Shown: piece by piece, positions 34,181 through 46,147 of the stretch
How positions within the stretch are numbered: the first letter of the stretch is position 1
How the letters are laid out: every line of letters begins with the position of its first letter
Assembly (NCBI GenBank): GCA_021234155.1
Contig: JAJEKV010000013.1
Location: forward strand, 4,708,028 to 4,772,027
Source of the DNA: Isoetes taiwanensis
Lineage: Eukaryota; Streptophyta; Lycopodiopsida; Isoetales; Isoetaceae
Direction of reading: 5' to 3'
DNA length: 64,000 nt
The notes under the pieces: generated by a model
The model's input: the letters and a program-made list of their open reading frames with translations, nothing else
What the model was told of the DNA's origin: nothing
Database searches by the model: none
Position numbers and translations under genes: made by a program

Positions 34181-37100
34181 TTTTTTTTTTTGAAGAATAT
34201 AAGAATATATTAAACCACTAGAATGCGATCAAATACAATGATAAGTGTGATGCTAAGCAATGAAGTGCCCATCATGATTCACAATCTGTAGGAATGTCGA
34301 CCAAATTTCCCGCTTAACTGCGCCAGACAAACTTGAGACTTGGTAAGCCTGCCACAACTTATGCCTCAAGATCGGAACCAACCGAAAAGGGCTAAGCACT
34401 GCATTCTGAAAGACCTTCGCTCTCCGTCTTTTCCAAATCAACCACAGAAGCCAAGCTCTGCATAAATGGAACGCCTGCGGCTTGGCCATTGGCCAACTGC
34501 TAGGAAAGACTCCCAAGAGAATCTTTGACCCACGGTGAAGACCCAAAGAGGGCTTTCACCGGGACCAAGCTGCCCCTACGTGCATAGGACAAAGCAATGC
34601 TCAATGGTCTCGACACCTCCCACATAGAGGGCATGTTTCCGCTACACCGAGGCTTGAACACGTGGACTCGGACATTCACCCCGAGGCTCTGGTGCAAGAT
34701 CTGCCACAAAAGGGAATGCGGATTTTAGGAGAGGCGGCAATGTATTCCACGCCCACTTCCACATGGCGGGCCACTTACTCCCTGGAAGCTTAAGCGACCA
34801 CTTATCCGAAAGCGAAAGCGTGTCCAAGCGCTAGAAGCCCATAAGCCGATGCTACAAACCGAGATGCATCAAGTCCACTATCGACTTCCAAACGCGATTG
34901 ACTTGAGAAGACAAGCGCAATGGAATAGCATTAGCAATTACGGCCCAAGTCCGTATGTCCCACCGTAGAAGGCCAAATCGTTCCCTAAAAAACTCCCACG
35001 GGCCCGGATGACCCTCCCAATACCGATCCGCGGATGGATGTTACCCCGCGGCAATCCATCGGCCGAAAATACTGGATGTAGGGAAGAGGCCAAGGGAGAT
35101 GCGAATCCAAGGGCACCCAGAGAAAAGGCGATGAGGCTACCATACACCTGCTAGGGTCCAATGAAAAGAGAACCTTGACCACCTTCCGGGCCTTGGGGAG
35201 ACCCTTAAGAAAAAGGCGAAGCATGAGGGAATGGCCGCAAATCCTCAAACGAGAGCCTATGGCAACCCGAGCGAATTGCGGCTTCCTAAACACAATAAAG
35301 TGGCGAAGCGACTGTGCCAACAGAGCCAAACACGGGGATTGTTGCTCACGCAACAACTTTGCCGGATGAATTCGACACGGAACCTTCGTATGCAGCGACA
35401 CATCAAGCATACCTAAGCCCCCGCCTTTTTTGGGGCCGCTACACACTTCCACCATCGACCTTCTTTGTAGCCCCCCCTCCTCATTTCCTCCCCAAACAAA
35501 ATTGCGAATGGTGTCATCCAACTCCTTAACCACACTTTACGGCGCAAGTATGCAGGAGGCTGCGTAAACATGAGTGCTACAGAGCACTGACTTGGCTACC
35601 AGAATCCTACCAGCCATGGTGAGTTTACTTCCCCTCCATCAATTCAGATCTTTGCTTAAGATTACGTAGTGTCTCGCCCAAATTGCTCTAGCATTAATGT
35701 CCAAGCCAAATGGTATGCCTAATAACGGTTTGGCGGTTGTGGGTAATGGCGGTGTAAGAGCCGAGGGAAGCCCGACTCAACCCGCGAGGAGGAGGTTCCT
35801 CCAGTACCCACATGGAAAGCACCGACCGGTTAAGCAAGCACCACGAAGCTAAAGAAAAGGCATCCAAAATATTCTTGGCTGCACGGAGATTGAACTCATG
35901 CATGAAGGAAGAGGAATGTATCATCCGCCAAATTATTTCGCAAACCTTTGCGACCCATCACCCATCGCGGAGACCTTGCACCACATTGTCGGCAAGCGCC
36001 ACGAAAAAGTTGTCAAAGAGCTTCGCCACTATAGTGAGCAGAAAGGGGGCCAGCGGACATCCACGCCTAATGCCTCGGCCTGAGAGAGAAGATTGAAGAG
36101 GTCTCACCCACGACACCGACTTGTAAGCCCTAGCGGAACGTGCGGCTTCATAACCGTTTCCACGAAACTAGGTCCACACCCAAAGGCACGCATCATATCC
36201 ACCAAGAAGCGCCGGTGACACCGTCATAAGCCTTGGCAAAGTCCGACTTAAGAAAAACAAGGGGGCCTCATCCTCACGAGCCCAATGCACTCCCTCAAAA
36301 GCGGTGACCACATTATGAAGAATATAAAGCAGGTATAAACCGGCATCGCTCTGCACTAATGGCATGAACTGAAATCTTGGCTTAAGCCTCTCATTCAAAG
36401 CCTTAGCAATGATTTTATACACTCTGAGACAATAGAGTAATGGGCCTCCGGTCATTGATGGTTTTAGGATGCTTACACTTGGGTATAAGTGAAATACAAC
36501 TTTGTATTCAGCCGAGAGGATGCATCGTGTTATTCCCCAAAAGATCCACACACCTGCACCACCGAATCCCCACCCACTCCCGATCTTTGCTGAAAAAACT
36601 CCCTTTGGTATTCCATCCAACCCGGGACACTTATTAGAGCCAGCGGTGACATCGTCCCCAACTCCCCCATACTGTCAAAGGCTCCTCTAAGCTCTGTCTT
36701 TGAAGGTGAGATTCTTGGCGATACCTTGGCGGCCACCGAGCTCTGAAAAACACTGCGTGAGGGAAGCGGGCTCTCCTTGAAAAACCTTTCAAAGTCTTGT
36801 TGCTACAAAGGCCTTGATAGCATCGGTTCTTCGCAACAACACTCCACAGGGTGTAACTATGTCGACCATGGCAGTGCATACTTCTTCGGCCGGGCTGCTT
36901 TCGAAAAAAGACTTTAGAGCAAGTGTCAAAAGCTGTTTCAGACCACATCAAACCCGCTTTGACCACGGCTTGTGACACCTTGGCCTCCTCGTCAACCGCA
37001 ATCGGCCGAAGCACTGCTGCTCCACGCAAGCCATCGGAGACCAGCCCTCTAAGAGACTCGATTCAGGTATATAAGGCATCCCAACTGCGGCCGGTGAGCG

Positions 37101-37527
37101 AAGCCTTTTGCCGCCCCCACTCTTCGCCAAATTGTTTTACCTAGCCAATCTTTGTAACCATTGCACTCATTCCGCTATCTGGCTGAATATCTGGCGCCAA
37201 ATGAGCCTACAAAATGCATTTGTGAACTCGGATCTGAAGAAAGCTTGTGTTAAGCTTAAAACTGGTCACGAGAGGGCGGTGGGTGGTCATGAAGCTTGAA
37301 TGATGCGGGGAGTGTGATCGAGAGGCGAGGTGGCGGAGAACATTCACCCTAGTGAAGGCTGGAGCATAATCCAAGACTGCTGGAGTGCCATAAACTCTAT
37401 CCAACCTAGAGTATGCCCTACCATGCCCCAACCAATTGTTGCACCAAGTAAAACTCCGATCTCCGGGAAGCTCTGTCAAACCCCACTCCTGCACAAACCT
37501 AAGCCATTGGTCACGCTCAAAACCCTG
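34181..37527 (-). mobile_element. L1-like LINE, copy 2, 5'-truncated
   Basis: Same subfamily and orientation as copy 1. The tail is the T run at 34181-34191. The body aligns with copy 1 from 27597 to 30923 and stops at 37527 inside the endonuclease-to-RT part of ORF2, a typical 5' truncation. RT landmarks are visible in pieces (for example KIIAKALNERLKP at 36168-36620), as is the SRAWLLWLIWKRRRAKVFQN block at 34253-34546. It is dead, with many frame breaks. The two copies share different flanks, which argues for two insertions rather than one segmental duplication. No unambiguous target duplication was seen. Confidence 0.88.
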
Positions 37528-37529
37528 CT

Positions 37530-38440
37530 TTATGGTACATGTGCTTGCACATATTCTTAATCAATTTATGGATTGGCATTTTAGGCTTCCATTTTCTCTA
37601 GAATGCTACAAGAGCGTATCTCATTGAATTGGCTTCATGAAATGGGTGAGTTACTTGCTGTTAGTTTTTTATGTACAGTTTGTAAAAACTTTTGACGAAA
37701 ATGGAGATGATGGAACTTCGTGATTCGTATTGTTGAAGAACTTTATGCATATGCCTTATCTGTTCTACTTGATAACCATGTTAGCTAGATAATAAGAAAG
37801 AGGGATGTTGACAGTTGCAGTTAACTATTACCTGAATCAAACTCGATGATACCCACATTCAACAAATAGAAACTAGATGAAATGATCATTTAGATTTGCA
37901 TCTCCATTTCTTGGAAGCTATGCATACTTTGGCCTTGCAGATTTCTAAGCACCACTCTGTTGCTTTTTTATCCATTCACACGTAAAACATGTAGGATGAC
38001 TTAGGGTTCTTCTATTTTATTTCACCATATACGTTATGATGTTAGGGATAAGAGATAATATAGTCTTGCTGAGAGAAAACAGCTTGGATGGATCTATAAT
38101 TGACCCTTTAATTGACTCCATACTGATGTTTTGCATGCTTTCATGTCTACTTTAGGTTCTAAACACCTACTTCAAAGAATGCATACCAAGTTCCATCTCT
38201 ACCGGCATTATGTTGTCTCAAGTGTTTACCGACAACGCAGTTTGTGGAATCTATCCCAAGGATTAAGTGAGAAACTTATGTGCCATGTTATCTTAAACCA
38301 TATGCATGTTCCAGATGTGGTCAGCAAATCTGCAATTGTGTTGTCGTGTCTCATAAACTCTGTACTAAAAAGGTAAGACTCCTTGAACATATTGTATATT
38401 GCACGTGTAGTCTTTTGTTTAATCTATTTCCCATCAGACC
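37530..38440. other. Non-coding stretch
   Basis: AT-rich. A short open frame at 38131-38376 is not recognised. I see no supported gene. Confidence 0.5.
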
Positions 38441-38443
38441 CAT

Positions 38444-39026
38444 TTTGATCATTGCACCTAAGTTTTCTAAGTTTGCATTCAATGCCTAGATTATGATGAA
38501 CATTCTTATATTTGCATGGAAATTCAGCTCCAATTTTCTTTTTCAGTTTGAACATAACTTAACTTCCAGATAATTGTGTCTAATGTTTTGCAGGGATGCT
38601 TGCATCATGTGGAGCTTTTCTATGTAATCTACACATTCACAATAAGATTCATAGAAGGTAATCTTTTAGTACTTTGTTGCTTCTCATACTGCTTAAACGC
38701 ATCAACCCCCTAGCATATATTGCTTCAACAAATGGCTCTGGAAAGCATTTTGCCGAGCGATCTACCTTTCCTTTATTGTGTTTCATAAACTCCATATAAG
38801 TTTGTTGCCCATCTTGATCAATACACAAATTTTTTAAGTTTACATCCAATGCAGTTATGATGAACATTCAGAGGTTTGCATGGAATTTAGGTGCTATTTT
38901 CCTTCTCAATTTGAGCGTAATTTAAGCTCAAGATAATTGTATCTAATATTACGTTTTGCAGGGATGCTTCACATGGAGCTTCCCTCTCATGTGATCTACA
39001 CATTAACAATAAGATTTGAGAAGGTA
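38444..39026. repeat. Two-copy tandem duplication, offset about 369 bp
   Basis: Copies at 38444-38660 and 38813-39026. Both pass through ATGATGAACATTC, TTTGCATGGAA and a TTTTGCAGGGATGCTT segment that looks like a splice acceptor, and both end at GAAGGTA, which looks like a donor. The spacing suggests duplicated exon-like units of a decayed gene; the encoded peptide is not recognised. Confidence 0.65.
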
Positions 39027-39029
39027 TTA

Positions 39030-39840
39030 CCCGTTTAGTTCCTTGAAAAAGTTGCATATTAGTATAATTTGTACGATTTCAAAACAATACTTACCAGCTT
39101 CATTTCATACCAGTGCATTCTCCTTTTGACTGAGATGAGATAAATAGCATACTTAACATACGTATACAATATGCACCTATACTATATGCGCCTAATCTGC
39201 ACTTGCTCTGGCTTTAACTTATGTGAACAGACCTCCAAACCACCTTCAAACGATGATAGATTCATGCCAAGGGATTGACCAGTGACACAGAAGCTGAAGG
39301 ATCTTCACACTATCAAAGTTATTGTCTTTCTAAGCTTTCCATATTTTTAAGATATTTGATGTTGCATATGGAAATGTCTCTGTACAAACCTAATATCTAT
39401 GTTACACTAGACTAGCTATGTAACATGAGTTCATGCATACAATTAGAATCTATTAGACTTCAAATGGCTATACATTCTACGAGTTCCAAAGCTTTCATTC
39501 TAATTCTAGCCTCTGCATCAAATAAAGTGGCAAAAATAGCTTTGTTGTGGGTTCTATGGTCTTATACTTTTATGTTAGCCAGCAGCATGCATGACATGTA
39601 CACAACAATGTCTATTTTATGTACATAGTTTTAATCGTTTTTTGCAAAAATCAATTTGTCGTTTTCCCTCAAGTGTATGAAATTGGCAGCGTACATGACA
39701 TATAGACAAGAATGCAACTTCCTGTATGGAATGTTAACCCATTTGTCGGTTTCTCACATATATGGTAAAGAGAATAATGTGTTGTGTTATAATACATGTA
39801 TTCCTTTTTTGATAGATCCTGCATATAGTAGTCAAAGGAT
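39030..39840. other. Non-coding stretch
   Basis: Nothing recognised. Confidence 0.5.
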
Positions 39841-39842
39841 CC

Positions 39843-40048
39843 AAGATCCAAGATGGGTGACATGGCAAGACAATGTAAGACACGCTCAATGTCCATATCA
39901 ATCCCAGACATGACCACCATCTACAAATCCATGCCTCCCACCCCTCCAAACTAAAGATCCAAGATGGCTGGCATGGTAGGAAAATGTAATACAACATTTG
40001 CATCAATCCCCGACATTGCCACCATCTGCAAATCCATGCCTCCACCCT
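39843..40048. repeat. Two-copy tandem repeat, about 110 bp unit
   Basis: Units start AAGATCCAAGATGGGTGACA and AAGATCCAAGATGGCTGGCA and end with AAATCCATGCCTCC. Non-coding. Confidence 0.8.
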
Positions 40049-40080
40049 TAAGATTAGATGCTTTTAAGAATGCCCAACTA

Positions 40081-40211
40081 CATGAGCTTAGATGCTTTTG
40101 AAAGTTAATTCCTAGCAAATATGATGCATGAGCTTAGACGCTTTTGAAAGTTAATTCCTAGTAAATATGATGCATGAGCTTAGATGTTTTTGAAAGTTAA
40201 TTCCTAGCAAA
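40081..40211. repeat. 46-bp tandem repeat, three units
   Basis: Units start at 40081, 40127 and 40173 with CATGAGCTTAGATGCTTTTG and continue AAAGTTAATTCCTAGCAAAT. Confidence 0.85.
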
Positions 40212-40427
40212 GTAGGTTGCAATTTAAATGCATAATAATAGGTAAATATGCAATATGAGATATTATATACCTCCCTTCCACACCTTGAAGTTCTTTAGAC
40301 GTAGTCCATTTTTCTTTACACAAGGAAGGCACTACTCAAAGGTAAACTATTTTGATTCAACCCGTGGACTCCTTAACAATCATAGGGTTCGAATTGAATC
40401 CCTTGACTCCTTAACACCACATCTTTT

Positions 40428-40736
40428 CATGAAGGTATATTCTTTTAATCACAATTTCACAAATGCATATAAAATGAGAATCTCAAAAGAATGCGCTAAT
40501 GCTGGACATCAACCAACAATATTTGTAGAGCCCAATAATTTTGCCCATTTCCTTAACATCACCTATTCCACATCCTCATTACATAATATTTTCTTCATCC
40601 TTTCATGAAGGTATGTTCTTTTAATCACAATATCACAAATGCATATAAATTGAGAATCTCAAAAGAATGCGCTAATGCTGGCCACCTAAACAACCAACAA
40701 TATTTATAGAACCCAATAATTTTACCCATTTCCTTG
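40428..40736. repeat. Two-copy tandem duplication, offset 176 bp
   Basis: Copies at 40428-40555 and 40604-40736 share CATGAAGGTATATTCTTTTA, AAAAGAATGCGCTAATGCTG and CCAATAATTTTGCCCATTTC with few differences. Confidence 0.85.
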
Positions 40737-40866
40737 AATGATTTTGCAATCAAATAGCTTCAATACTAGAGGTGTGGTGCTGAACTTGATTTTATTTTGA
40801 GTTGTATTACTAGAGAAATGTGTATTAAAATAGATACACCAGTGCTACATGTATGGGTATACTAAA

Positions 40867-40895
40867 GCTCGGCAACGCCGAGCACCTATTACTAG
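40867..40895 (+). mobile_element. Helitron-like 3' terminus, plus strand
   Basis: A perfect 7-bp stem GCTCGGC/GCCGAGC with a 3-nt AAC loop is followed by ACCTATTA and CTAG, with T next. This is the textbook Helitron 3' layout. The body would extend to lower coordinates; no 5' end or RepHel gene was identified. Confidence 0.6.
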
Positions 40896-40899
40896 TTTC

Positions 40900-42010
40900 T
40901 CAGAAAATTCCACATTGGTTTTAATATGTTATAAGGGGCCAAAGCTCGAAGTTCTACATCTATTTGCAAACAACGTGAAGCAATCCACAAGCATGTTCCT
41001 TAAGAATTCAATGACAACAACAACAAATAGCCCCTCCACCGCTTGCCTCATCAAATAGCCCTCCACCATTTGCCTCATTTTCTATTCTGTTCTATTATAT
41101 TCTATTCTTAGTCTAATCATATCGTATTTGGACTTAGATAATAATTAAAATAGTGCATCTTATGAAATTGTAAAGGAAAGGTGATTCTCCTGTATATGTA
41201 CATAAAATACTTTTTATCCCTTATCTTCCATGTAAATAAGAAGCAAAGACGTCGTCGAGTTCAGGTGTATGTAATTAGGTCATGTCATATCAAAAAAGTG
41301 AGTAACTTAACTGTAGTAGTATTTAGCGCTATCAAAATTATGTTCTCTAGATACTTGTCCACAATCTAGGATTCGAGATATGTGCTGTTTATTTTTGCCC
41401 ATAGAAGGAAAAATTAACAAACCCGCTTTCGAATAAATAAACATACCACACCCCTTGTTCCATTCCTCTCTTAGGCCGAAATCACACTATATGCAAAACT
41501 AAACAATAACGTGGCAAGTTTCTGCAGTAGGTAAAGCATTCAAAGTTTTGGTCACGGAATGGTTATCACATTTATGACCGTCCAAACATTTACAAGTCAT
41601 CCGCCACATAATCAACTCTTCCTCTCACATCATAAACGACTACTTGGAGACAAAATAAACGGCTTCTTCCTTCTGTTCCAGCATCTCTTCTCACGAATTA
41701 CAAATCGGATCTTCTTGGAACAGGTAAAGAATTTTATTTTTGTATCCTTTTTTTTCAACTTGTGGCAATTCCTTACGTTCTGCTTTAGTTTGCTTCAAAT
41801 TAAAAGAGCGATTCAACTATGGAGGAAGAAAACCTCTCAAGAGATATTAGCGGCTTCGAGGATGAGTTGCAGCAAGTCTCTGAAGCAACATAACAAACTG
41901 ATAGGTATGACAGGATGGAATCAGTAACGATGGCAGGAAGGTTTTTCTCTTTCATGCTGCAGTTCACACATCTGGGCAGTTGAGGCTCGCATCTGCGTGA
42001 TCCGTCGAAT
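40900..42010. other. Non-coding stretch left of the Harbinger relic
   Basis: AT-rich. Open frames such as 41559-41927 are not recognised. It may include the 5' part of the Harbinger element. Confidence 0.45.
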
Positions 42011-42011
42011 C

Positions 42012-43069
42012 ATGCGGCTACCGACCAGGAAGAAGAAGAAGAAAGAAGTAGCACGCTTAGCGATCGGCCGTGCGTGTTCTCACTCGATCCACGCTGCGTC
42101 GTCTCGACTCGAGGGTTGCCAATGAAATTTCGTATGATGATGAACCTTATGCACTCTATGTGCGAGTTCTAGCTTGGTTCAGAGCAGTAATGGCTCTATT
42201 TGCAGAATTTGGTCCTTCTTTGGCAAGACAAAACACTCCAAGACGTTTTTTGATGTACCAGAGAGGCTCCGGGTTAGATGCATTGATGTTGCATACTTGA
42301 CACAGATTTTAGAAGAAGGTTGCGCATCTCCAAAACTACCTTTCAGTATTTGTGCAATGAGCTGGGACCATTGATGATAAGGCAAGATACAAAGTTTCGA
42401 GCTGCTATACCAATTGAAACAAAAATTATGATGAGTTTATCTAGGCTTGCCACGGGTGACACTTTGACAGGCATTGCAGACTCCTATCGAGTTGGATTCG
42501 CCACTGCACAACAAGTTGTTCTTGAATTTGTTGCTTGTGTCAATTATAAACTCAAGGAATTGTACATTAAATGGCCATCACCAAATAGGATGCGAAGTCT
42601 GGCAACATCTTTTGAAGCTATTCATGGTATTCCATACGTCATTGGAGCAATTGAAGGAAGCCATATTCCAATCATTGCTCCTCATGAATCTGCACAAGAG
42701 TATTACAACAGGAAGGGTTTCCACTCTATATTACTCCAATTGATAGTATCAAGAGATTGCTTTGTGTGGGACTTTGATTTTGGTTGGCCAGGAAGCATAC
42801 ATGACTGGACATTATTCCAGCGGTCATCAGCAGGGCAACGTATCATGAATGGTTTTATAGCACCTTATTGTCTTGTTGGCGATGCAGCATATCCACCACG
42901 AGATTATATGCTAAGTCCTTTTAAAGGTCATAAGGATTGTCTGAGCAGGGAGCAATACTATTGGAACTATGTCCAATCAAGTACGAGAATGCCAGTAGAG
43001 TGCGCATTTGGTCGATTGAAAGCTAGGGCATTTGGTCTGGTGCCTTTGCCTCCTTTCTACAGGGCATAA
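42012..43069 (+). pseudogene. PIF/Harbinger transposase, decayed
   Basis: DDE transposase of the PIF/Harbinger superfamily (DDE_Tnp_4). An N-terminal basic start (MRLPTRKKKKKEVARL, ATG 42012) runs into frame changes near 42120 and 42300. From 42320 a 249-codon frame holds the helix-turn-helix-like block MMSLSRLATGDTLTGIADSY, then VIGAIEGSHIPI, GWPGSIHDWTLF, VGDAAYPP and MPVECAFGRLKAR. The first catalytic Asp position reads Glu (residue 112 of that frame), the second is Asp162 and the third Glu227. The C-terminus is cut short at FGLVPLPPFYRA, where related proteins continue for about 50 residues. Frame breaks, truncation and the D-to-E change point to a dead copy. Terminal repeats were not found. 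Confidence 0.88.
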
Positions 43070-43251
43070 CCTAGATGCCACCCAAACAATCATCTGGCTT
43101 TAGTGTTAATGGTTCATGCACCATCTAATACTTTGAATGCTAAGCATACTTAGATGCTCCAATAAACTGTCCTCTTGAACAGACCTGTGTACTTGCTGCT
43201 TGTACATCTTAAAAACAAACATAAGAGGATCAAATATTAACATAAAAGTTA
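43070..43251. other. Short non-coding stretch
   Basis: Right flank of the Harbinger relic, up to the Helitron-like CTAG at 43252. Confidence 0.5.
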
Positions 43252-43263
43252 CTAGTTATGGTG
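43252..43263 (-). mobile_element. Helitron-like terminal CTAG, separated from its hairpin by LTR element B
   Basis: Plus-strand CTAG at 43252-43255, then TTATGGTG. The minus strand reads ...CACCATAACTAG|T. Its hairpin partner (GCCTGGC/GCCCGGC, one mismatch, 56488-56504) lies just beyond the right LTR. Removing the LTR element with one copy of its target duplication leaves hairpin-ACCATAA-CTAG, matching the other Helitron-like ends in the window. Confidence 0.55.
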
Positions 43264-44833
43264 TGTGACGTTCGGCCACGATTATACGGTCCCGAGCATT
43301 ATCGCATCTTTGCCTAAATCGCAGCGATACCGCGCCACTCAAATAGGCGTGTCGCGTAGGCCGGATAGCGGTAAGTAGCCCTAGGGGCAACTTGCTAGGT
43401 ATGTTCACATGTTATTAATGTGTACTTATGCACATTAATGTGGGCACACTTTTCCATGTAGGCATATTTTGCCACCTAGCCATTAATGGCAAGTGGGCCC
43501 TTTCCAATTATCCCACATGCCAAAAAGGGCTAATTGGAAACCCTAGCCCTAACCCCATGTCTATTTAGGGTAGGGAAACCCTAACTTGCTAGTTTTTAAG
43601 TCCATAGGGTTTTAGAGCTCTGTTTTTGGCTGCCTCGGGGAGCCAAAACCGCCTCCCGAGCGGCCCTAAGCGAATCGCACCATCGGTTTTTCTGAATTCG
43701 ATCATTTCGATTGGAATGGTTGAACTTAGGTCGGGGAGGAGCCACCCAAGGATCGGTATTTGGTCAATTTAATAGCTTAAACCGTCTTCTAGTCATAGAA
43801 CCGGTAAGCTTAGACTATTAAATTGCCCATAGCGACTACCTAGATCTTTAGATCTTAGACACTAACTAAAGAACCTAACTCTATGATATAGATTAGATCT
43901 AGTTCTTTAGTTCTTACTGTGATATATATGGATGATGTATCTCTGTGAACTCCTTGTATTGGGAAGGGGGTAGAGGCCCTAAGGCTTTGTAGTTGATGCT
44001 CTAGAGTAGCCTCTCTAGCACACTATAAATTAGGCACGTGTGCAAGAACCACGCACGGTTGTGGGTGAAGGGGCGGGCCCGGCTAAGAAGGAGATTCATG
44101 TCGACTCTTGAGCGATCCCTACGGTGTGTAAAGCCTACGGGGATCATTGTGACTAGGTCTAATGGCTTACCCGAGTGCGGGTAAGGCATGGACTCGACAC
44201 CCGTGAAGTGGTGTACACTTTCCAGTGGGTTCGGTCGAATCACGAGGCGGTGGCCCTCTAGTCACCTTGAGTCGGCATGCAGATCTACGAGGGAGTGATC
44301 CCTTCTGCCCCATCGGAACCGGGAGGATGAGACCGAGGGAATAGCCCGGCTATGCATCCCCGAGACTCTGATCAGGGTCCGACACTTTTGACCCTACTAC
44401 GCAAAGTGTGCACAGGAGGAGGGCGGATGGAGTGGACAACCCTATGCCATGTTCTTATGCCAACCAAATCCATTGCCATGAATTGCATGCAATGAATGAA
44501 CGGAGACCCAAGCCGCCCAGTCCTCCCTTAGTCCGAGCCTTGGGTAGAGTTTCCATATGTATGATCTTTGATCATTGTTTATGCAGATGTTGATGCACCA
44601 CCGCCGGGGTGGATGGAGGATTATGTTGTATCTTGACATGTATGTTTGCGCTTCGCAGCCTAGGTAGGCACGAGGGGAGGGGTAGGAGAATGACACCTTC
44701 ACTCTTCCCCACTTTGGGACTCGTTACGGGTCTGCGGTGACATGTGGAGGGCCCTGTATCGATTGTGGGCGGTATGGGGGAGAACTCTGTTTGTATACGG
44801 TGAGAGCGCCGTATGCGAGTAGGGGACGTCACA
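43264..44833 (+). repeat. 5' LTR of element B
   Basis: 1,570 bp, starts TGTGACGTTC and ends GACGTCACA. The terminal TGTGACGT/ACGTCACA are inverted copies. The mid-part is AT-rich and includes CTCTATGATATAGATTAGAT and a nearby TATATATGG that could act as promoter core. Collinear with 54903-56483. Confidence 0.93.
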
Positions 44834-44834
44834 A

Positions 44835-44846
44835 TGGTATCAGAGC
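44835..44846 (+). other. Primer-binding site of element B, tRNA-iMet
   Basis: TGGTATCAGAGC directly after the 5' LTR (one base gap) is the standard complement to the 3' end of plant initiator Met tRNA. Confidence 0.93.
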
Positions 44847-45034
44847 AATGTTCTTGGAGACCAAGAGCAAAGCACTGGCCATGTTCCAGTAGTACTGACT
44901 TGATAGGATCCTCAAGCCTCGAAAAGTGGGAAAATTTTTCTCATTTTTGTAGTTATGCTAAGCTAGTAACAATTAAGCGAATTGGAATTTGGTAAGATTA
45001 AAAAGAATAAGCCCAAAATTTTCCAAGTGAGGAG

Positions 45035-45290
45035 GTCTCATTTACTTCGGTGGTCATGAGAACTAAAATTTAGTTTTTGAGCGAGGCGCAAGCTGTGAGA
45101 CATCGAGCCAAAAACACCAAAACATGATGAAATTGAGAAAAGTAATATGGTAAGGCTAGTTCTAAGTAGGAATTAATTAGAATAGCATGTTTTAATTACC
45201 TAAATAACCTAGCAATGTCTGAGATCTCATTCACTCGGCGCTGGTCTAAAAACTAAACTTTAGTTTTGAAGCGGCATAAATTTGTGTGAA
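45035..45290 (+). repeat. Leader hairpin repeats 1 and 2 of element B
   Basis: Copy 1 (45035-45101) is flanked by GTCTCA and its inverse GTGAGAC, with a central palindrome AACTAAAATTTAGTTTTTGAG. Copy 2 (45223-45290) has the same core AACTAAACTTTAGTTTTGA but a decayed right edge. Related copies 3 and 4 lie at 46885 and 47095. Each can fold into a stem of about 65 nt. Confidence 0.75.
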
Positions 45291-45393
45291 CCAATAACTA
45301 GAAAAAAGTGAAATAAGTGTAGATTTTAACTAAGTAGGTGCTTTAGCATGTTAAATAGAGCAACTTCGAACTTTGACCTAAAAATTTCCCAAG

Positions 45394-45403
45394 CTATAAA
45401 TAG
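45394..45403 (+). promoter_or_regulatory. TATA box of leader module 1 in element B
   Basis: CTATAAATAG, a strong plant TATA match, 108 bp before the ATGGC at 45502. Apart from an ATG-TAA directly behind the box, no ATG intervenes. It is inside the element, well downstream of the LTR, so it would be a second, internal promoter. Confidence 0.5.
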
Positions 45404-45501
45404 ATGTAAACCCCCTCATTTTTTCGTCCCGGCCCTAGAAATCCGGCTCTTCCCCACTTAGGCGATCTTTGGGCGCTTTACCATTGACGATCCAGTAAAG
45501 C

Positions 45502-46147
45502 ATGGCCCGAACCAAGCAGACCGCCGGGGAAGCGTCGCCAGCGAAAACCACCAGCCCGCGGAGGGTGAGATCATTCGACAGATGCCGAGAGGCTCGCGAA
45601 AGTCGTCGCCGGGCCGGACGGACGAAGAGCAGGACACGTCCGATCTGATCGCCGGCTTCCACCAGCAGGTGGAACAGAACGAGGCAACATCACCAACCTC
45701 CTTGGACGAGGAGACAAGGGAGGTATATGAGGAAATAGAGCGGGAGATCCGGGAACAGGAAAGAGCTTTAAGACCATTCAAGCACCCGCGGAGATCCTCG
45801 GCGAGGGAAGAGCGGTGATGTGTCCGAGCCGCCAGAGAAGCAGAGACCTTAGAAGGTTCATTAGGAAATATGAACGGAGAAGAGGAAGGAAGACAAAAAA
45901 GAGGAAAAGGGAGGAAGAGGAACAGAAAGCAGCAGAAGAGAAAAAGAAGGCGAAGGGGAAGTTCGTGGATAGCACAAGGAAGCTGAAGGACTGCCCGCCG
46001 AGGAAGAGGCCTAACCCCAAGATCGTCATCAAGGAGCGGCAAGCCGACGAACCTCCGAACTCCTCCGACGACTCTTCTGATGGGGACTTCAACCCTAATG
46101 TTGCAGTGGAAGCTCTCAAAACACCCGAGGCTGATTTTAAGAGGTAA
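45502..46147 (+). pseudogene. Element B leader ORF 1, opening with histone H3-tail peptide
   Basis: The ATG at 45502 opens MARTKQTAGEASPAKTTSPR, whose first eight residues equal histone H3 with its initiator Met. The first frame is 48 codons. Overlapping segments in the same direction continue with strongly charged, helical protein (for example EVYEEIEREIREQERALRP at 45582-45818 and a Lys/Glu-rich stretch in 45815-46147 with KRKREEEEQKAAEEKKK, followed by DSSDGDFNPN). The function is unknown; it lies where some plant gypsy elements carry an extra gene before gag. Low-complexity basic/acidic composition is typical of nucleic-acid or chromatin-binding tails. Treated as a broken relic; the pieces are not joined here. 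Confidence 0.55.

Noticed and set aside
34181-34191. Target-site duplication of LINE copy 2
   Set aside because: TGTGCTT occurs on both sides but not adjacent to both ends, and the flank alignment is poor.
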